Source of the DNA: Saposhnikovia divaricata
Taxonomy: Eukaryota > Streptophyta > Magnoliopsida > Apiales > Apiaceae
Assembly (NCBI GenBank): GCA_036435485.1
Contig: CM071597.1
Location: forward strand, 6,937,881-7,001,880
DNA: 64,000 nucleotides
Direction of reading: 5' to 3'
The notes under the pieces were generated by a model. It was given only the letters and a program-made list of their open reading frames with translations, was not told the origin of the DNA and made no database searches. Within the stretch, counting starts at the first letter, position 1. The number at the start of each line of letters is the position of its first letter. The translations under genes were made by a program, and so were the position numbers. Shown here in pieces: positions 53,273 through 64,000 of this stretch.

Positions 53273-56200
53273 CCAATTTGTCATTGCAGGGTTTGAAACA
53301 GGTTGATCGAGTCATGTGGATTCTGGACAGTGGATGTTCAAGGCATATGACTGGAGATAGAGCCCTGCTGACAAATGTGGTGGAGAAGGCTGGCCCAGTC
53401 GTTACCTTTGGAGATAACAGCAAAGGTAAAACTGATGGATATGGCAGATTAGAAGCTGGAAATGTTATCGTTGAAGATGTCTCTTTTGTGAACGGCCTTG
53501 AGCACAATTTGCTCAGTATTAGTCAATTCTGTGACAAAGGTTATGAAGTTCATTTCAACAAGAAGAATTGTCTAATATCACACAAGAGAAATGAAAGGCC
53601 ACAGTTGACTGGAGTAAGAAAAGGAAACTTGTACGTAGCCAATATGAACTCTGGAAGCACAGAAGAAATTTGATGTTTTTATTCAAAGGCATCCACTGAT
53701 GAAAGTTGGTTATGGCACAAGAGACTTTCTCACCTAAACTTCAAAACAATGAATTCTCTAGTGAAAAGAGAGTTGGTGAGAGGTTTACCTTCAATTGAAT
53801 TTACTCAGGAAGGTCTATGTGATGCTTGTCAAAAAGGGAAGTTAAAAAGGGCAACTCACAGGAGCACTAACATATCATCAATAACTGAACCATTACAACT
53901 TCTCCATATGGATTTGTTTGGTCCAGTTAGTGTGATGTCCATGTCAAGAAAAAGATATGCTCTAGTGATTGTTGATGATTTCTCAAAATTCACATGGGTA
54001 CTATTTCTGAACTCAAAAGATGAAACTCCACAACTGGTAGTTGATCACATTAAGTTAATTGAGCTGGATTCTAATCGTCCAGTAAGAGCTATAAGGTCAG
54101 ACAACGGAACTGAGTTCAAGAATGCAGTTCTGAATGACTTTTGCACTGAAAAGGGTATAAATAGACAGTACTCGGCTCCCAGAACTCCTCAACAAAATGG
54201 GGTAGTTGAAAGAAAGAATAGAACCTTGATTGAAGCTGCACGTACTATGCTAAGTGAATCAAGGCTTCCATTGAGCTTTTGGGCTGAAGCTGTAAACACT
54301 ACATGCTATACCCAGAATCGAACACTTATCAATAAAGACTTAATGAAGACACCATATGAAGCTCTACATGACAAGAAACCAACTCTCAAGTACTTCCATG
54401 TATTTGGGACAAAATGCTTTGTGCTGAAAGAAGGAGATGATCAAGGTGGTAAATTTGAAGAAAAAGCACATGAAGCAATATTTATTGGTTATACTAGAAG
54501 AGCCTACAAGGTGTATCTTATTGATCAACAGAAAACTTTGGAAAGTGTCAATGTTACATTTGATGACACTAAACTCCCAAATATCCATAATGAAGATCCA
54601 TCTGAAAAGCTTAAGTTTGATGATATGTCAGACTCAAATTCAGATGATGACAATCAACCTGACGTTGTTGCTGATAATAATAATCCAAATGTTGGTGGTA
54701 ATGATCAAGGTGATGCTGGTGAAAACAATGATAACTTTCAAGACACCACTGATACTCTTGAACCATCAACAAGTCAAACTGGCAACAACTCAGGGGGAGA
54801 TAATGAAGGGTCAACAAGTCATACTCAACATCATACTGAAGATCAAGGCGAATCGTCAAGATCAATTCTTCCCAGACAAACTGTATGGAATAGAGCTCAT
54901 CCTTTTGAGCTGATTCTTGGTGATCCAGATGTTGGTGTGAAAACAAGAAGAGCTTATCAAAATCAATGTAATTATTCTGGGTTCCTGTCTGTCATGGAAC
55001 CTAAGAAAGTAGAAGAAGCTCTATCTGATCCTGATTGGGTGATTGCTATGCAAGATGAACTCAATCAATTTAAGCAACTAGAAGTATAGAAGCTGGTACC
55101 CAGACCTAAAGATAGAAAAGTGGTGGACACAAGATGGGTATTCAGAAACAAACTAGATGAAGATGGCACTGTGATAAGAAACAAAGCAAGACTGGTAGCT
55201 AAAGGTTATTCTCAAGCTGAAGGCATTGATTATGACGAGACCTATGCTCCAGTGGCAAGACTTGAGGCCATCAGAATATTCTTGGCATTTGCATCCTATT
55301 CAAGATTCAAAGTTTATCAAATGGATGTCAAGAGTGCCTTTCTGAATGGTAAGCTAGATGAAGAAGTGTATGTAGAACAGCCTCCTGGTTTTGAAGATCA
55401 AGATCATCTGGACTATGTTTACTTCCTTTACAAAGCTATCTATGGTTTTAAGCAAGCCCCAAGAAAATGGTATGACACTCTCTCTGAATTTCTATTAGAA
55501 AATGGTTTTATAAGAGGTGTCATAGACAAAACGCTCTTCACTAAAAGACATAAGAATGATATAATACTAGTCCAAGTCTATGTGGACGATATTATATTTG
55601 GGTCTACTAATGAGCTTCTGTGCAAGAAGTTTTCTAAGTTAATGCAAAGTAGGTTTGAAATGAGCATGATGGGAGAACTGAAATTCTTTCTTGGATTACA
55701 AATAAGTCAAAGACAAGATGGAATATTTATTTGTCAATCTAAGTACATTAAGGAGCTCCTCAAGAAATATCACATGGAGGAGTGCTCATCAGCAAAGACA
55801 CCATCAACTATAGCTGTCAAAATTGGTTTATGTGAAAGTTCTGCCAAGGTAGATATCACAGGCTATAGAGGTATGATTGGCTCATTGCTTTACCTAACTG
55901 CTAGTAGACCAGATATAATGTTTGCCACATGCTTGTGTGCAAGGTTCCAAGCGAACCCTAAAGAAATCCATCTCACTGCTGTCAAAAGAATCTTAAGATA
56001 TCTAAAGGGTACGCCTAATTTAGGCATCTGGTACCCTAATGAAACTGGTTTTACTTTAATTGGATATACAGATTCTGACTATGCAGAAAGTGTTGTACAC
56101 AGGAAAAGTACATCTGGGAGTTGTCAATACCTAGGTGGAAGATTGGTATCCTGGTTCAGTAAGAAACAGCAAACAGTTTCCAACTCTACAGCCGAGGCTG

Positions 56201-56594
56201 AATATATAGCTGCCGGAAGCTGTTGTGCTCAGATCTTATGGATAAGGAATCAATTAATGGACTATGGCATTGTATTGGAAAATATTCCTATTTTATGTGA
56301 TAATACAAGTGCCATAGCAATCGCAAGCAATCCTGTGCAGCACTCAAGGACAAAGCACATTGACATAAGGTATCATTTTATAAGAGAGCATGTAATGAAT
56401 GGTACAGTGGAACTACTATTTGTAGGCTCTGGAGATCAAACTGCAGATTTTTTACTAAGTCGCTTAATGAATCTTCATTCACTAGAATTGTTAGTGAATT
56501 GGGTATGTTAAACAGTCCTAGTAATTAATAGTGTTAATATCTGAAATTTGATCTTTAATAATTTTGCAAGTGATCATTCTGTGAATATTTGTTG
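53273..56594 (+). pseudogene. pol: Pol polyprotein of element 3: PR-IN-RT-RNase H, broken
   Basis: Homology starts at LQGLKQ (53284). Protease: ILDSGCSRHMTGD. TGA at 53671 replaces a Cys codon (element 2 has KICCFYSKAS). Then WHKRLSHLNF, and integrase with HMDLFGPV, RSDNGTEF and NGVVERKNRT. TAG at 55087 replaces the Trp of VWELVP. RT has the catalytic VYVDDIIFGSTN. RNase H has STAEAEYIAAGSCC and LCDNTSAI. A 1-nt deletion near 56448 in the T run (GCAGATTTTTTACTAAG) alters the last residues. All stops are in the same frame, so the gene decayed by point mutation. Confidence 0.92.
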
Positions 56595-57700
56595 TTTGAA
56601 ATCACTTGTATAATTATTTTACCATCTGATTTTCTTGCTTGTTTAATTATTTTTCACTTTGTTTATTCATATTTTTTAATACTTCATACTTTTGTATTTT
56701 TAGAATATTTGTAGATATTAATTTCTATTTTATTAATTAATTTATCATATGTTTTGTAATGTTTGTCCTGTTAATATTGCTTTGTTTTCGTTAATAGGTT
56801 AGCATATGGTATGTATAATAATTTTTATTATTTGTTTAATTTTTTATAATATTTTTATTATTTTTATAAGTTAATTGTATATTTTATAGTGTTTTTAATG
56901 TTTATTTAAAGTTAATATGACTTAAAATTAGGAAAAACAGTCAATATGACTTAATTTAAAATCGGTATGACTTAATCAGGTTAAGTCTTACCGAGTTTTA
57001 AATCTAAGTCATATTCGCAGGTCAGTATATATTAAGTCTTAATCAACTGTATTTAATTAAGTTTTAATTATTTATTTGTTAAGTCTTTTTAGTTTTAAAT
57101 TTAAGTCTTATTCGGAGTTTTAAGTCTTGTTTATATTAAGTCTTAATTCAATCTTAGTTTTAATTAAGTCATAATAGAATATTTTTTATAATTATTTAAG
57201 TCATATTCAATATACATATCAGTTATGTCTTAATGTAGTTAAGTCTTATTAGTTATATTTTAAGTCTTATTCGGTTAGCTTAGTATATATATGAGAGTTA
57301 GTAGTTTTTAAGTCTTATTTCATTTTAAGTCTCTCAAGTTAAGTCTTAGAGTACCAAAACATATACATACGATACACACACAAACTCAGTCGAATTCATG
57401 CCCGATTTTCACTAGAATCTAACTGGAATCAAGCTATAAACACGTTTAATCGATTCTTTGTTTGATTATCATCAGTTTGAGTGGTTAAAATCGAGTTTTA
57501 GTTCGGTTTTTAAAGAGTTTTATTTTCGAAATTCGTTTTCAAGATCTGCTTTTGTGGAAAACTGAGTTCGATTTTTGCAAAACTAAAATTATACGTGTGT
57601 TTGTGTGTATACAAGGATCATTGTGTGAATTTTTCAGAATTTTTGGAGAAAAGTTAATTATTTCGAATTTTTAATTAATTATTAATTCGAAAAATTGAAT
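56595..57700 (+). promoter_or_regulatory. Linker of element 3: AAGTCTTA motif array and TATA box
   Basis: Non-coding. From 56910 to 57350 there are about fourteen forward (T)TAAGTC(T/A)T copies and three ATGACTTAA, the same family-specific motif as in this element's LTR. GTATATATATG (57283-57293) is a TATA-like box within the array's last third. The leader-like sequence after it contains an ATG at 57398 that stops after five codons; the extra ORF expected here is deleted. Confidence 0.55.
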
Positions 57701-58475
57701 GGATTGGATCAAACTGAAAAGAATCAAACTAATGCTGAAAACTATCAACCGACTGACAGTGAATTATGAAAGGCATATGACTCAGCCTATTTGTAGTTAG
57801 AGGATCCTAATCAACTTAAACCAAATTGTAATAAGTAAATATACATATGAACTGTCACAGGAATCTCAAGAAGTATTATCTGTCAGAAGAAAGAAGAAAA
57901 GTCAATCTATAGTTTTGATGTCATACACTGGAAGACGATTCAGTTATCTGATCAAGCCCCAGTACAGCATTGAAGTGAGTGGATTCATTTGAACAGTGAC
58001 AGAGATTTTTCGAGTGATAGTTTTAAGATCAGTTGCAGTACAAGAGAATTGAGAGAAGAAACAAACCACAACCTAAAGTCAAAAGTGAAGAAGCATCATT
58101 GAAGTTAGTCGTTCATGAACCAGACAGTACATCGAACGTCAACATAAATCAGTGGTAATTCTTTACTACCTTTAATGGTTTGTAAGAATTAAATTAATTA
58201 TTTATTGATTTAATTAAATTCATTTATAATTGATATAAAGTAATTTAGTTGATTTAATTAAATGAATTAATTCTGGAAGAATTAATTTATTAATTAAATT
58301 AATTATTGTATCAATTAAATATGAATTAGTTAATCATTAATTAATTAAATGGATCAATATGACTTAAAGAAAGAAAAACAGTTTAAGTCTTGGAGAAGGA
58401 AAAATTCGGTATGACTTAATTTAAGTCTTACCGACAGAAGCTTTCCTGATTTAAGTCTTACCGACCTGATTTAAG
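57701..58475 (+). repeat. Copia element 3, 3' LTR fragment
   Basis: Aligns with 49440-50214 of the 5' LTR (three substitutions, one indel). The first 289 bp are missing and no PPT precedes it. The right part is displaced beyond the window by element 4. Confidence 0.93.
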
Positions 58476-59662
58476 TGTTGAGTATTGAATACAGTAAAAG
58501 AATACAGAGGGGGGGGTGAATGGATTCTTGAGTTTTTCTTCGGTTTTGAATCTTTGCAGCAAGATAAGTGATGAGTGTGTGAGATATGAAGATGCGGATA
58601 ATTAAACACAAACACAACACAATATCACTTTAATCTAATATTTTATTAGATTAAGATGTTGCTACAATCTGTGAATACAAATGATAGTATTCTCAGCTTC
58701 GTTTTTCTCAGAGAGATATTTTCTGGATATATTTGAGAAACTTCAAAACCTTCTCAGCTAAGGAAGTGAGGCTGTATCCTTATAGACATGGATACACCCC
58801 CTTGCTACAAATGAGGTAGGTAAAAAACAAAAGCACTTTCCAGTCTGTCTATCTCATTTTAGTAAGAGTCCAAACGGCTACAGATTTGACTTTGAAAAGC
58901 CTGTTTAGATCCACTTTTTCAGCTCCTTGTCCCTTGTCTTATCTCTCCAAGCTTCTTTGTAGGCTTTCCAGCATGCTTTATAGGACAGAGTCAAATAAAG
59001 TATCCTGGCTTGTTGCAGGTTTCTGACTTGTACAATTCTTCAGTATTTTGTCCTCAAGAATGTATTCGAGAAGTGACTAAGTAAGTGATTCGAGAACTGG
59101 AGTTGACTTGATCGATAACTCTGAGTTCTCGAATAGTGTTATCTTGACATATCGAATCACTTCTCGAATAGCTCTTTTCTCTGGGACTCCTTGAGATATC
59201 GAATAGAGCATTTTGACATATCGAATCCCTGAGATATCGAATAGAGCATTTTGACATATCGAATCCCTGAGATATCGAATAGCATATTGAGAGATATCGA
59301 ATAGTGTCTTCTGAGATATCGAACTTCAGATTTCTCGAATGCTAGACTTCTCGAATAGACAAATGTACTTCTCGAATTGGTACTTAGGCAAATTCTTCAT
59401 TTCTTCAAATCCCAACTGTGATTATTTGGCAGTCTTCATTCCCTTGCTTGAGGCATGAACCTTAGAACTTCTTTCAAGCTTTATTCTTGACTTAGTAGGT
59501 ACAGTTCCACAGATAGAATTTGATGCCTATTACAAGTACAGAACAAATAGAAACTCTACAACTAGAGGTTCCCTCAGTTAAGAGGTCATGTAGGTAATGC
59601 ATAGCATTACACATACTTAGGCTTGTTATTAGATGTATTCAGGCATGCCTCTGTGACTAACA
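58476..59662 (-). repeat. Copia element 4, 3' LTR (minus strand)
   Basis: 1187 bp, TGTTAGTCACAGAGG on the minus strand to ATTCAATACTCAACA. Clearly homologous to the element 2 LTR but shorter, with rearranged motif copies (TATCGAATAGAGCATTTTGA is duplicated at 59200-59260). The TTCGAGAA/TTCGATATC array occupies about 59060-59380. Confidence 0.95.
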
Positions 59663-59674
59663 ATCTCCCCCAAA
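59663..59674 (-). promoter_or_regulatory. Polypurine tract, element 4
   Basis: ATCTCCCCCAAA on the plus strand is TTTGGGGGAGAT on the minus strand, directly abutting the LTR. Confidence 0.93.
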
Positions 59675-59801
59675 TTGTGAGTAAGACCCTTAGTCACAAT
59701 TTCATGTCTGATAACAAGCCTATCATACATAAAGATAAAACTTGACAGTACAGGTATGAATTTCCATCAGCAATTTGGATAGAACTACAGAGTGAGTAAT
59801 C

Positions 59802-62800
59802 TTACAGCCTATGATGAAGAACTAGCCATTGTCTTTTTGATTCCCTTTCCATAGCTTTGGCTTGAAATTCATCATATTCTTTCTCTCTTCTTTCTTTCTC
59901 CTTCCTTGTATTCTCATCCATAGCTTTTATTATTTCTGCCATAGCATCCAATTCTTCAAGCAAAATTGAGTCTTTGAAATCTTCAAGTACTGGTTCCAGA
60001 ATATTTGCAGGATAGTGGTTGAGTAGATTCATTCTGATGTTGACTTGATTTCCATTCCTCCTCCTATACTTTACCATGTAGGGGTTGAACTGAACTCTAC
60101 ACAAACCCTTTTTCCTCAGCTTTTCTGCTTCACTTTCCAGTCTCTCAATTTCTTTCTCCCTTGCCAGCCATTTCTCAAAACACTCTTTTCTGACTTTTTC
60201 TTCATGATCTCTCTTCATTTTCACAAAATCAATTAGCTCCAGTTTCCATACTCTCTCCACTTTATCTTCTGAGCTCAACAGTGCAATGATTCTCTCTATG
60301 TCATATAGCTTGCCCCAGTGTTGACATCCTCCTTGTTTGAATTTCTCCTCCCTTCCATCCGAATATTTAATCTCAAGGCAATTATCAACAATGGCAACAT
60401 GATAGATTCTTTGAGCTTGCAAAAATTGCAGTTGGTCTACATCATAATCTTCATCTAGTGGTTGGAGTTTTAGGCCTGGATAGATTGTCAGGGTTTTTGA
60501 TATGGTTGGCTTTGATTTCCTTGCAGCTTGCTTGAACTTGATTCTTTTTACATGATTACTTGGCAGCAGTATGTGACCTTTGTTTGTAGACCATTGTAGT
60601 ATTCCATTAGCAGTTTGCTTTTTGAAACATACAGATGGTTTCTTGACTTGAATCTTCTTCTCTTCTTGAGGTGGCAAGACAGTTGCAGAAGCCATAGATG
60701 CAAATTTTGAAAGGTCACTACTGGCAGCATTCACCCTAGACTTAGAGTCTTGTGTTGTGGTGAGGTTACTGTCAGCAATGCCTGAGGCTTGCTGTCTTCC
60801 ACTTTTCCTCTCAGAGCCTTTACCTTGATCATCATCATTCTTCCTCTTCTCATCATCCTTCTTCTTCTTCTTGTCTTCATCACCCTTATTACTCCTGTGA
60901 TATCTTCTCCTTCCATCACTTTTATCTTCATCCTTGTCTTGATCTTTGCTTGGGTTGAACTTAGCAGTCTCAGATACAATGCCAGTTGCAATATATGACC
61001 TGAGATAAGATATAGCTTCTAATTCTTCTGCTGTTCTAGATCCCTTCTTCTTGATCAGTTTCTCAATGATGGCTATGATGAGATTTTTATTTTGAGGAGT
61101 TAGATGCTTAGGAATGACCAGCTGCTTGATATCTTCAATTCTTGTTCCAGCCTGGTAGATAATAGTTCTAGGATCTGTGAAAACTTCAGGTAGCCTTGAA
61201 GGTTGACCATTCCTCAATTCATCATGAAGACTCTTGTTGTTCTCATTTCCCTTCTCAATTAGTCCAAGGAGCACATTCACTTCTGAGTGCTTTAGACTCT
61301 GTAGAGTATTGATGGTTAAGTGCCATATCTTGTTCTTTCCTACCATCAATATCTCCTTGAGCCATAGATCATTAAGCCTCCTTGGTACTACAGTGAGACA
61401 GTCAATCTGACTCTTCAAACTCTCATGATATAGCAGAGCATCACCAGCCTGTTCTCTAGAGACTTTCAGAAGCTCCAAGAATGCATCATCATGATAGACA
61501 TTTGAGTTTGCAATTTCTTGTAGCTTGGCCTCAGTGACCACCTTCACTTCTACTGGCTTGGCACTCTTAGATATTGAGATTTGAGGCTTGTCAGATGGCA
61601 TACTCCCTGCAACCACTGTGGTTGTAATAGACTGCCTTTGACCATCAGGAGTAGTGATGTGCACAGTTGGTAGAGTGACAACTGGCAGAGAAGTGGGAGG
61701 CACATCAACTTTGTCCTTTCCTTTTCCAGGCACATGAGTAGTAGATTTCAAAGTTCTCTGATGGCCACCCTCAGTGATCTTGATGCCCTTTTCTAGTGAT
61801 CTCTCCCCCTTTGGATTTGAGTTCTTTGATATCCTCTTCTCCCCCTTAGGCTTGTTGACAGACACAGGGACTGTAGGATGCACCTTTGGAGTTGAAGATT
61901 CATCAGGTAGGGGAAGACCCATGTGCTTCATCATTGCAGACAACATTGATTGTTGATGCAGAAGGACATCAGCTGTGGTGGTGGCTTGAGTGTTCAACTG
62001 CTCAGTCAGAGTTGTCACAGTGTCTGTAAGATGAGCATTGGACTTGTGGAGAGAGACTACCTCCTTTTCAAGAGTATCCACTTTAGTGAAGAGTTCATTG
62101 GCCTTAAAACCAGATAGGGATTGATCCTTCAGTCTCTGCACTTCGAACCTTGACATCTCATGCACAGGAACCTCAGTGACCAGCTTGTCTCCATATTGAT
62201 TTGCAAAGAGGGTCCTGAGCATGGCATTGGCATCAGTTGTCTGATCTGATAAGGATTGAAATTTGTGCCCCAGACCTGTGACAGCATCCTTGAGAATAGC
62301 TAAACCATTGTCCATCCTGGTGCAAGTAGCATTGCAGGTTCGAATGTCCTTGAGCACAGTCTCCAATTGAGGGAATTTAGCATCAAAAGTCCTCTTGATC
62401 TCATGCACCTCCTTGGTTGTAGCTGAACACACTTCATTAATTTCTGTCTTTAAGCCTTTACCAAGATAGTGTGCAGCCTTGAGAATGCCTTTATAGCTGT
62501 CATTCACTGCTTCAAACACATCAGTAGGGTTGAGAGATTTGGCATTGGACCCTAGTGAAGTGATGTACTCTTCTCTGAGATACTGGAGACCTTCTGAGAG
62601 AGGGATTGAATTGGTTCCTTGCAGCCAAGCATCGATATTCCCATCTCTCTCAGTTTCATCTATGATTTTCTCCTTCTGTAGCTCTACATCCTCTTTGTGA
62701 CATAGGAGAATAGCTTCATAGTCTGGATTGGGCATGTTTGCAGTGAGAAGGTGCTGAGCAATTTTTGTGAACTCAGGGATCTGATCCACAACTAAGCTTT

Positions 62801-64000
62801 GAAGTGCTTCAACCGTCAATTGTGGTGGAACAGACCCTGATCCTGAAGCACTGTCATGTTGCACAGGCTTCAGCCATTGAGACAAAAAGTTAGAGCTAGA
62901 GCTAGGCTTGCTAGGCTCCTCAGTTACAGATGCAACTTCTGCAACCGGATGAACAGACTCTACTACTGTTGTCTCCACAGAAGTGGGATGAGTTACAACA
63001 GTAGTTGACACAGGCACAGAGTCTCTAGTAAGAACTAGTGAATCCTCTGTGTTTGTGATGGTGTCATTAGGATATGCCCCAGCATGCATTCCCTGGCCAT
63101 CCAAATGTGGTACCTGGGTGGTGAGCAAGGTGTCATGCACCAAGTCACTTGAATTCATTGGCTCATCAAAGGAAAAGAATTCTTGATGATCAATGCCTTG
63201 CTCCTCAATTGCTTGAGTTGCAGGCTTCAAAGAAATATGAGTGGTAGATTCTGAAAGAGAAGTGTGTTGTAGACAAGATTTTGGCAACTCCCCCTGAGAA
63301 ATAGAGGGAGTTTCAGTTATGATGTGCTCTCCACTCAGTGTTGTGCCAGCCTTATCACTCCCTTGTGCTGACTCTTTACAGATAGGTGCATTGGGGAGGA
63401 TGCTTGATTCTATAGATGCATCCTGTTGAGAGGATACATCTAGTGAGCTGTGTGCCCCTGATTTTACAACTTCAGCCATTTGAGTGACTGAAGAGGTGGT
63501 TTTAGACTTCTTCTTCTTCTTTAGGCTTATGATAGGTGACTCAGGTTTCTCACTTTCTAACCCTAGTTCTACAGCCAAGGCTGCTTCAGTTAAGATTTCT
63601 AAAGGTTCAGAAGCAACCTGTTTTCTCTTCTTTTTACTAACATCACCCTTTTGAGAGGATGATGCAGTTGGCTCTTTGCTGGATAGAGTGTTTGGCTGGG
63701 GGGGTTGGTTAGCAGGCCTTGGGTTAGCACTTTGTTCTCCTTGCTTAGGCTGTGCTAACTGAGATTTAGAATCAAATATTGGCATGTTGTGGGGGTAAGA
63801 CCTAAACAAACCCTCCATGTGGGGAGTTATGCTAAGTCTTACATCCACATCATTCCTAGTCTCCAAATTACCAAAAATGAGTTTGGTCATGGACCTAGGA
63901 TAGCCTATTTTACTCTTATCTACTCCAGGCAATTCAATCAAAGAAGCATTTTTAAAGTTAAGCACTGATTGAATAAAGCGAGGAAAGAAAATTTCATTAC
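59802..64000 (-). CDS. Extra (envelope-position) ORF of element 4, uninterrupted, 5' end outside window
   Basis: An open frame of about 1400 codons running to the window edge; the first in-window Met is at 63965, but the frame stays open upstream and aligns with element 2 there (NEIFFPRFIQSVLNF). It is therefore partial at its N-terminus. In order: end of the N-terminal domain (LIELPGVDKSKIGYPRSMTK), a Ser/Thr/Pro-rich region, a helical part with a coiled coil (about 61960-62250), a Lys/Asp/Arg-rich tract (about 60790-60960), and a conserved C-terminal domain (RIYHVAIVDNCLEIKYSDGR; FNPYMVKYRRRNGNQVNIRM). No membrane segment or signal peptide is seen in the visible part. It is the intact counterpart of 38238-43011 and shows selection or recent origin. 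Function unknown. Confidence 0.88.
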   Translation of the reverse strand, partial: NEIFFPRFIQSVLNFKNASLIELPGVDKSKIGYPRSMTKLIFGNLETRNDVDVRLSITPHMEGLFRSYPHNMPIFDSKSQLAQPKQGEQSANPRPANQPPQPNTLSSKEPTASSSQKGDVSKKKRKQVASEPLEILTEAALAVELGLESEKPESPIISLKKKKKSKTTSSVTQMAEVVKSGAHSSLDVSSQQDASIESSILPNAPICKESAQGSDKAGTTLSGEHIITETPSISQGELPKSCLQHTSLSESTTHISLKPATQAIEEQGIDHQEFFSFDEPMNSSDLVHDTLLTTQVPHLDGQGMHAGAYPNDTITNTEDSLVLTRDSVPVSTTVVTHPTSVETTVVESVHPVAEVASVTEEPSKPSSSSNFLSQWLKPVQHDSASGSGSVPPQLTVEALQSLVVDQIPEFTKIAQHLLTANMPNPDYEAILLCHKEDVELQKEKIIDETERDGNIDAWLQGTNSIPLSEGLQYLREEYITSLGSNAKSLNPTDVFEAVNDSYKGILKAAHYLGKGLKTEINEVCSATTKEVHEIKRTFDAKFPQLETVLKDIRTCNATCTRMDNGLAILKDAVTGLGHKFQSLSDQTTDANAMLRTLFANQYGDKLVTEVPVHEMSRFEVQRLKDQSLSGFKANELFTKVDTLEKEVVSLHKSNAHLTDTVTTLTEQLNTQATTTADVLLHQQSMLSAMMKHMGLPLPDESSTPKVHPTVPVSVNKPKGEKRISKNSNPKGERSLEKGIKITEGGHQRTLKSTTHVPGKGKDKVDVPPTSLPVVTLPTVHITTPDGQRQSITTTVVAGSMPSDKPQISISKSAKPVEVKVVTEAKLQEIANSNVYHDDAFLELLKVSREQAGDALLYHESLKSQIDCLTVVPRRLNDLWLKEILMVGKNKIWHLTINTLQSLKHSEVNVLLGLIEKGNENNKSLHDELRNGQPSRLPEVFTDPRTIIYQAGTRIEDIKQLVIPKHLTPQNKNLIIAIIEKLIKKKGSRTAEELEAISYLRSYIATGIVSETAKFNPSKDQDKDEDKSDGRRRYHRSNKGDEDKKKKKDDEKRKNDDDQGKGSERKSGRQQASGIADSNLTTTQDSKSRVNAASSDLSKFASMASATVLPPQEEKKIQVKKPSVCFKKQTANGILQWSTNKGHILLPSNHVKRIKFKQAARKSKPTISKTLTIYPGLKLQPLDEDYDVDQLQFLQAQRIYHVAIVDNCLEIKYSDGREEKFKQGGCQHWGKLYDIERIIALLSSEDKVERVWKLELIDFVKMKRDHEEKVRKECFEKWLAREKEIERLESEAEKLRKKGLCRVQFNPYMVKYRRRNGNQVNIRMNLLNHYPANILEPVLEDFKDSILLEELDAMAEIIKAMDENTRKEKERREKEYDEFQAKAMERESKRQWLVLHHRL

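Larger units (their letters stand above)
49151..58475 (+). mobile_element. Copia element 3 (SIRE-like), degenerate, 3' LTR split by element 4
   Basis: A 1719-bp 5' LTR, PBS, broken gag and pol, a motif-rich linker, and then a direct join to position 290 of the 3' LTR. The extra ORF, PPT and first 289 bp of the 3' LTR were therefore lost in one deletion. The remaining 775 bp of 3' LTR end at 58475 where minus-strand element 4 is inserted. Over the aligned part the LTRs differ by three substitutions and one indel. Confidence 0.9.
58476..64000 (-). mobile_element. Copia element 4 (same family as element 2), minus strand, partial
   Basis: The 3' LTR, PPT and most of an uninterrupted extra ORF are visible, and the rest lies beyond the right edge. 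It is inserted into the 3' LTR of element 3; TTAAG (58471-58475) is the putative TSD copy. Confidence 0.93.

Noticed and set aside
60789..60998. Plus-strand 69-codon Ile/Leu-rich ORF
   Set aside because: Antisense of the Lys/Asp-rich tract of the element 4 extra ORF.

Overview
This 64 kb window looks like repeat-dense nuclear DNA of a flowering plant, probably a eudicot. The evidence is nested Ty1/copia and Ty3/gypsy LTR retrotransposons primed by plant initiator tRNA-Met (TGGTATCAGAGC), L1-type LINE remnants, hAT and CACTA DNA-transposon remnants, and AT-rich filler. Gag, Pol and the extra C-terminal proteins resemble SIRE/Maximus-lineage copia elements of asterids. An Apiaceae-like host is a guess from impression only. 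I see no intact host gene, no tRNA or rRNA gene and no CRISPR array.

Layout. 1-975: six-unit minisatellite (163/174 bp). About 976-4593: DNA ending in a CACTA (En/Spm) terminus and holding exon-sized fragments of an auxilin/JAC1-like J-domain gene and a ROF1/FKBP62-like gene. 5187-18633: a 4.55 kb Ty3/gypsy (Tekay-like) 5' LTR split by copia element 1 (8519-17409, TSD CTTAC). 18634-19810: leader of that gypsy element. 19811-22319: 3' remnant of copia element 5 (minus), fused to a gypsy gag/LTR remnant (22320-23644, minus) that lies against a LINE RT fragment. 24818-29088: 5'-truncated LINE (minus, 12-bp TSD) carrying a hAT-type element (27378-28109, 8-bp TSD). 29403-48417: an old minus-strand gypsy solo LTR interrupted by copia element 2 (30316-44463, TSD CAATC) and a second hAT-type element (46486-47013). 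48536-48831: short retroposed LINE tail with a 16-bp TSD. 49151 to beyond the window: copia element 3, whose 3' LTR is interrupted at 58475/58476 by copia element 4 (minus, runs off the right edge).

The copia elements share one plan: LTR, PBS, gag with zinc knuckle(s), out-of-frame pol (protease-integrase-RT-RNase H), a linker, a long extra ORF of unknown function in the same sense, PPT, LTR. Element 2 is nearly complete: pol has one nonsense codon and the extra ORF has six plus a frameshift. Element 3 has broken gag and pol and has lost its extra ORF. Element 1 has lost RT and RNase H altogether but keeps an intact gag and an intact 1159-aa extra ORF between LTRs that differ at three positions. 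Element 4 contributes an uninterrupted extra ORF of about 1400 codons.

The most interesting signal is regulatory. Each LTR family carries its own short-motif array (TTCGAGAA/TTCGATATC, TTAAGTCTTACCGA, CAGAGTTTG, ATCCTGAT, CCTCGCTGG). In elements 2 and 3 the same family-specific motif recurs as a second array in the pol-to-extra-ORF linker, followed by a TATA box. This suggests an internal promoter for the extra ORF that has kept pace with its LTR.
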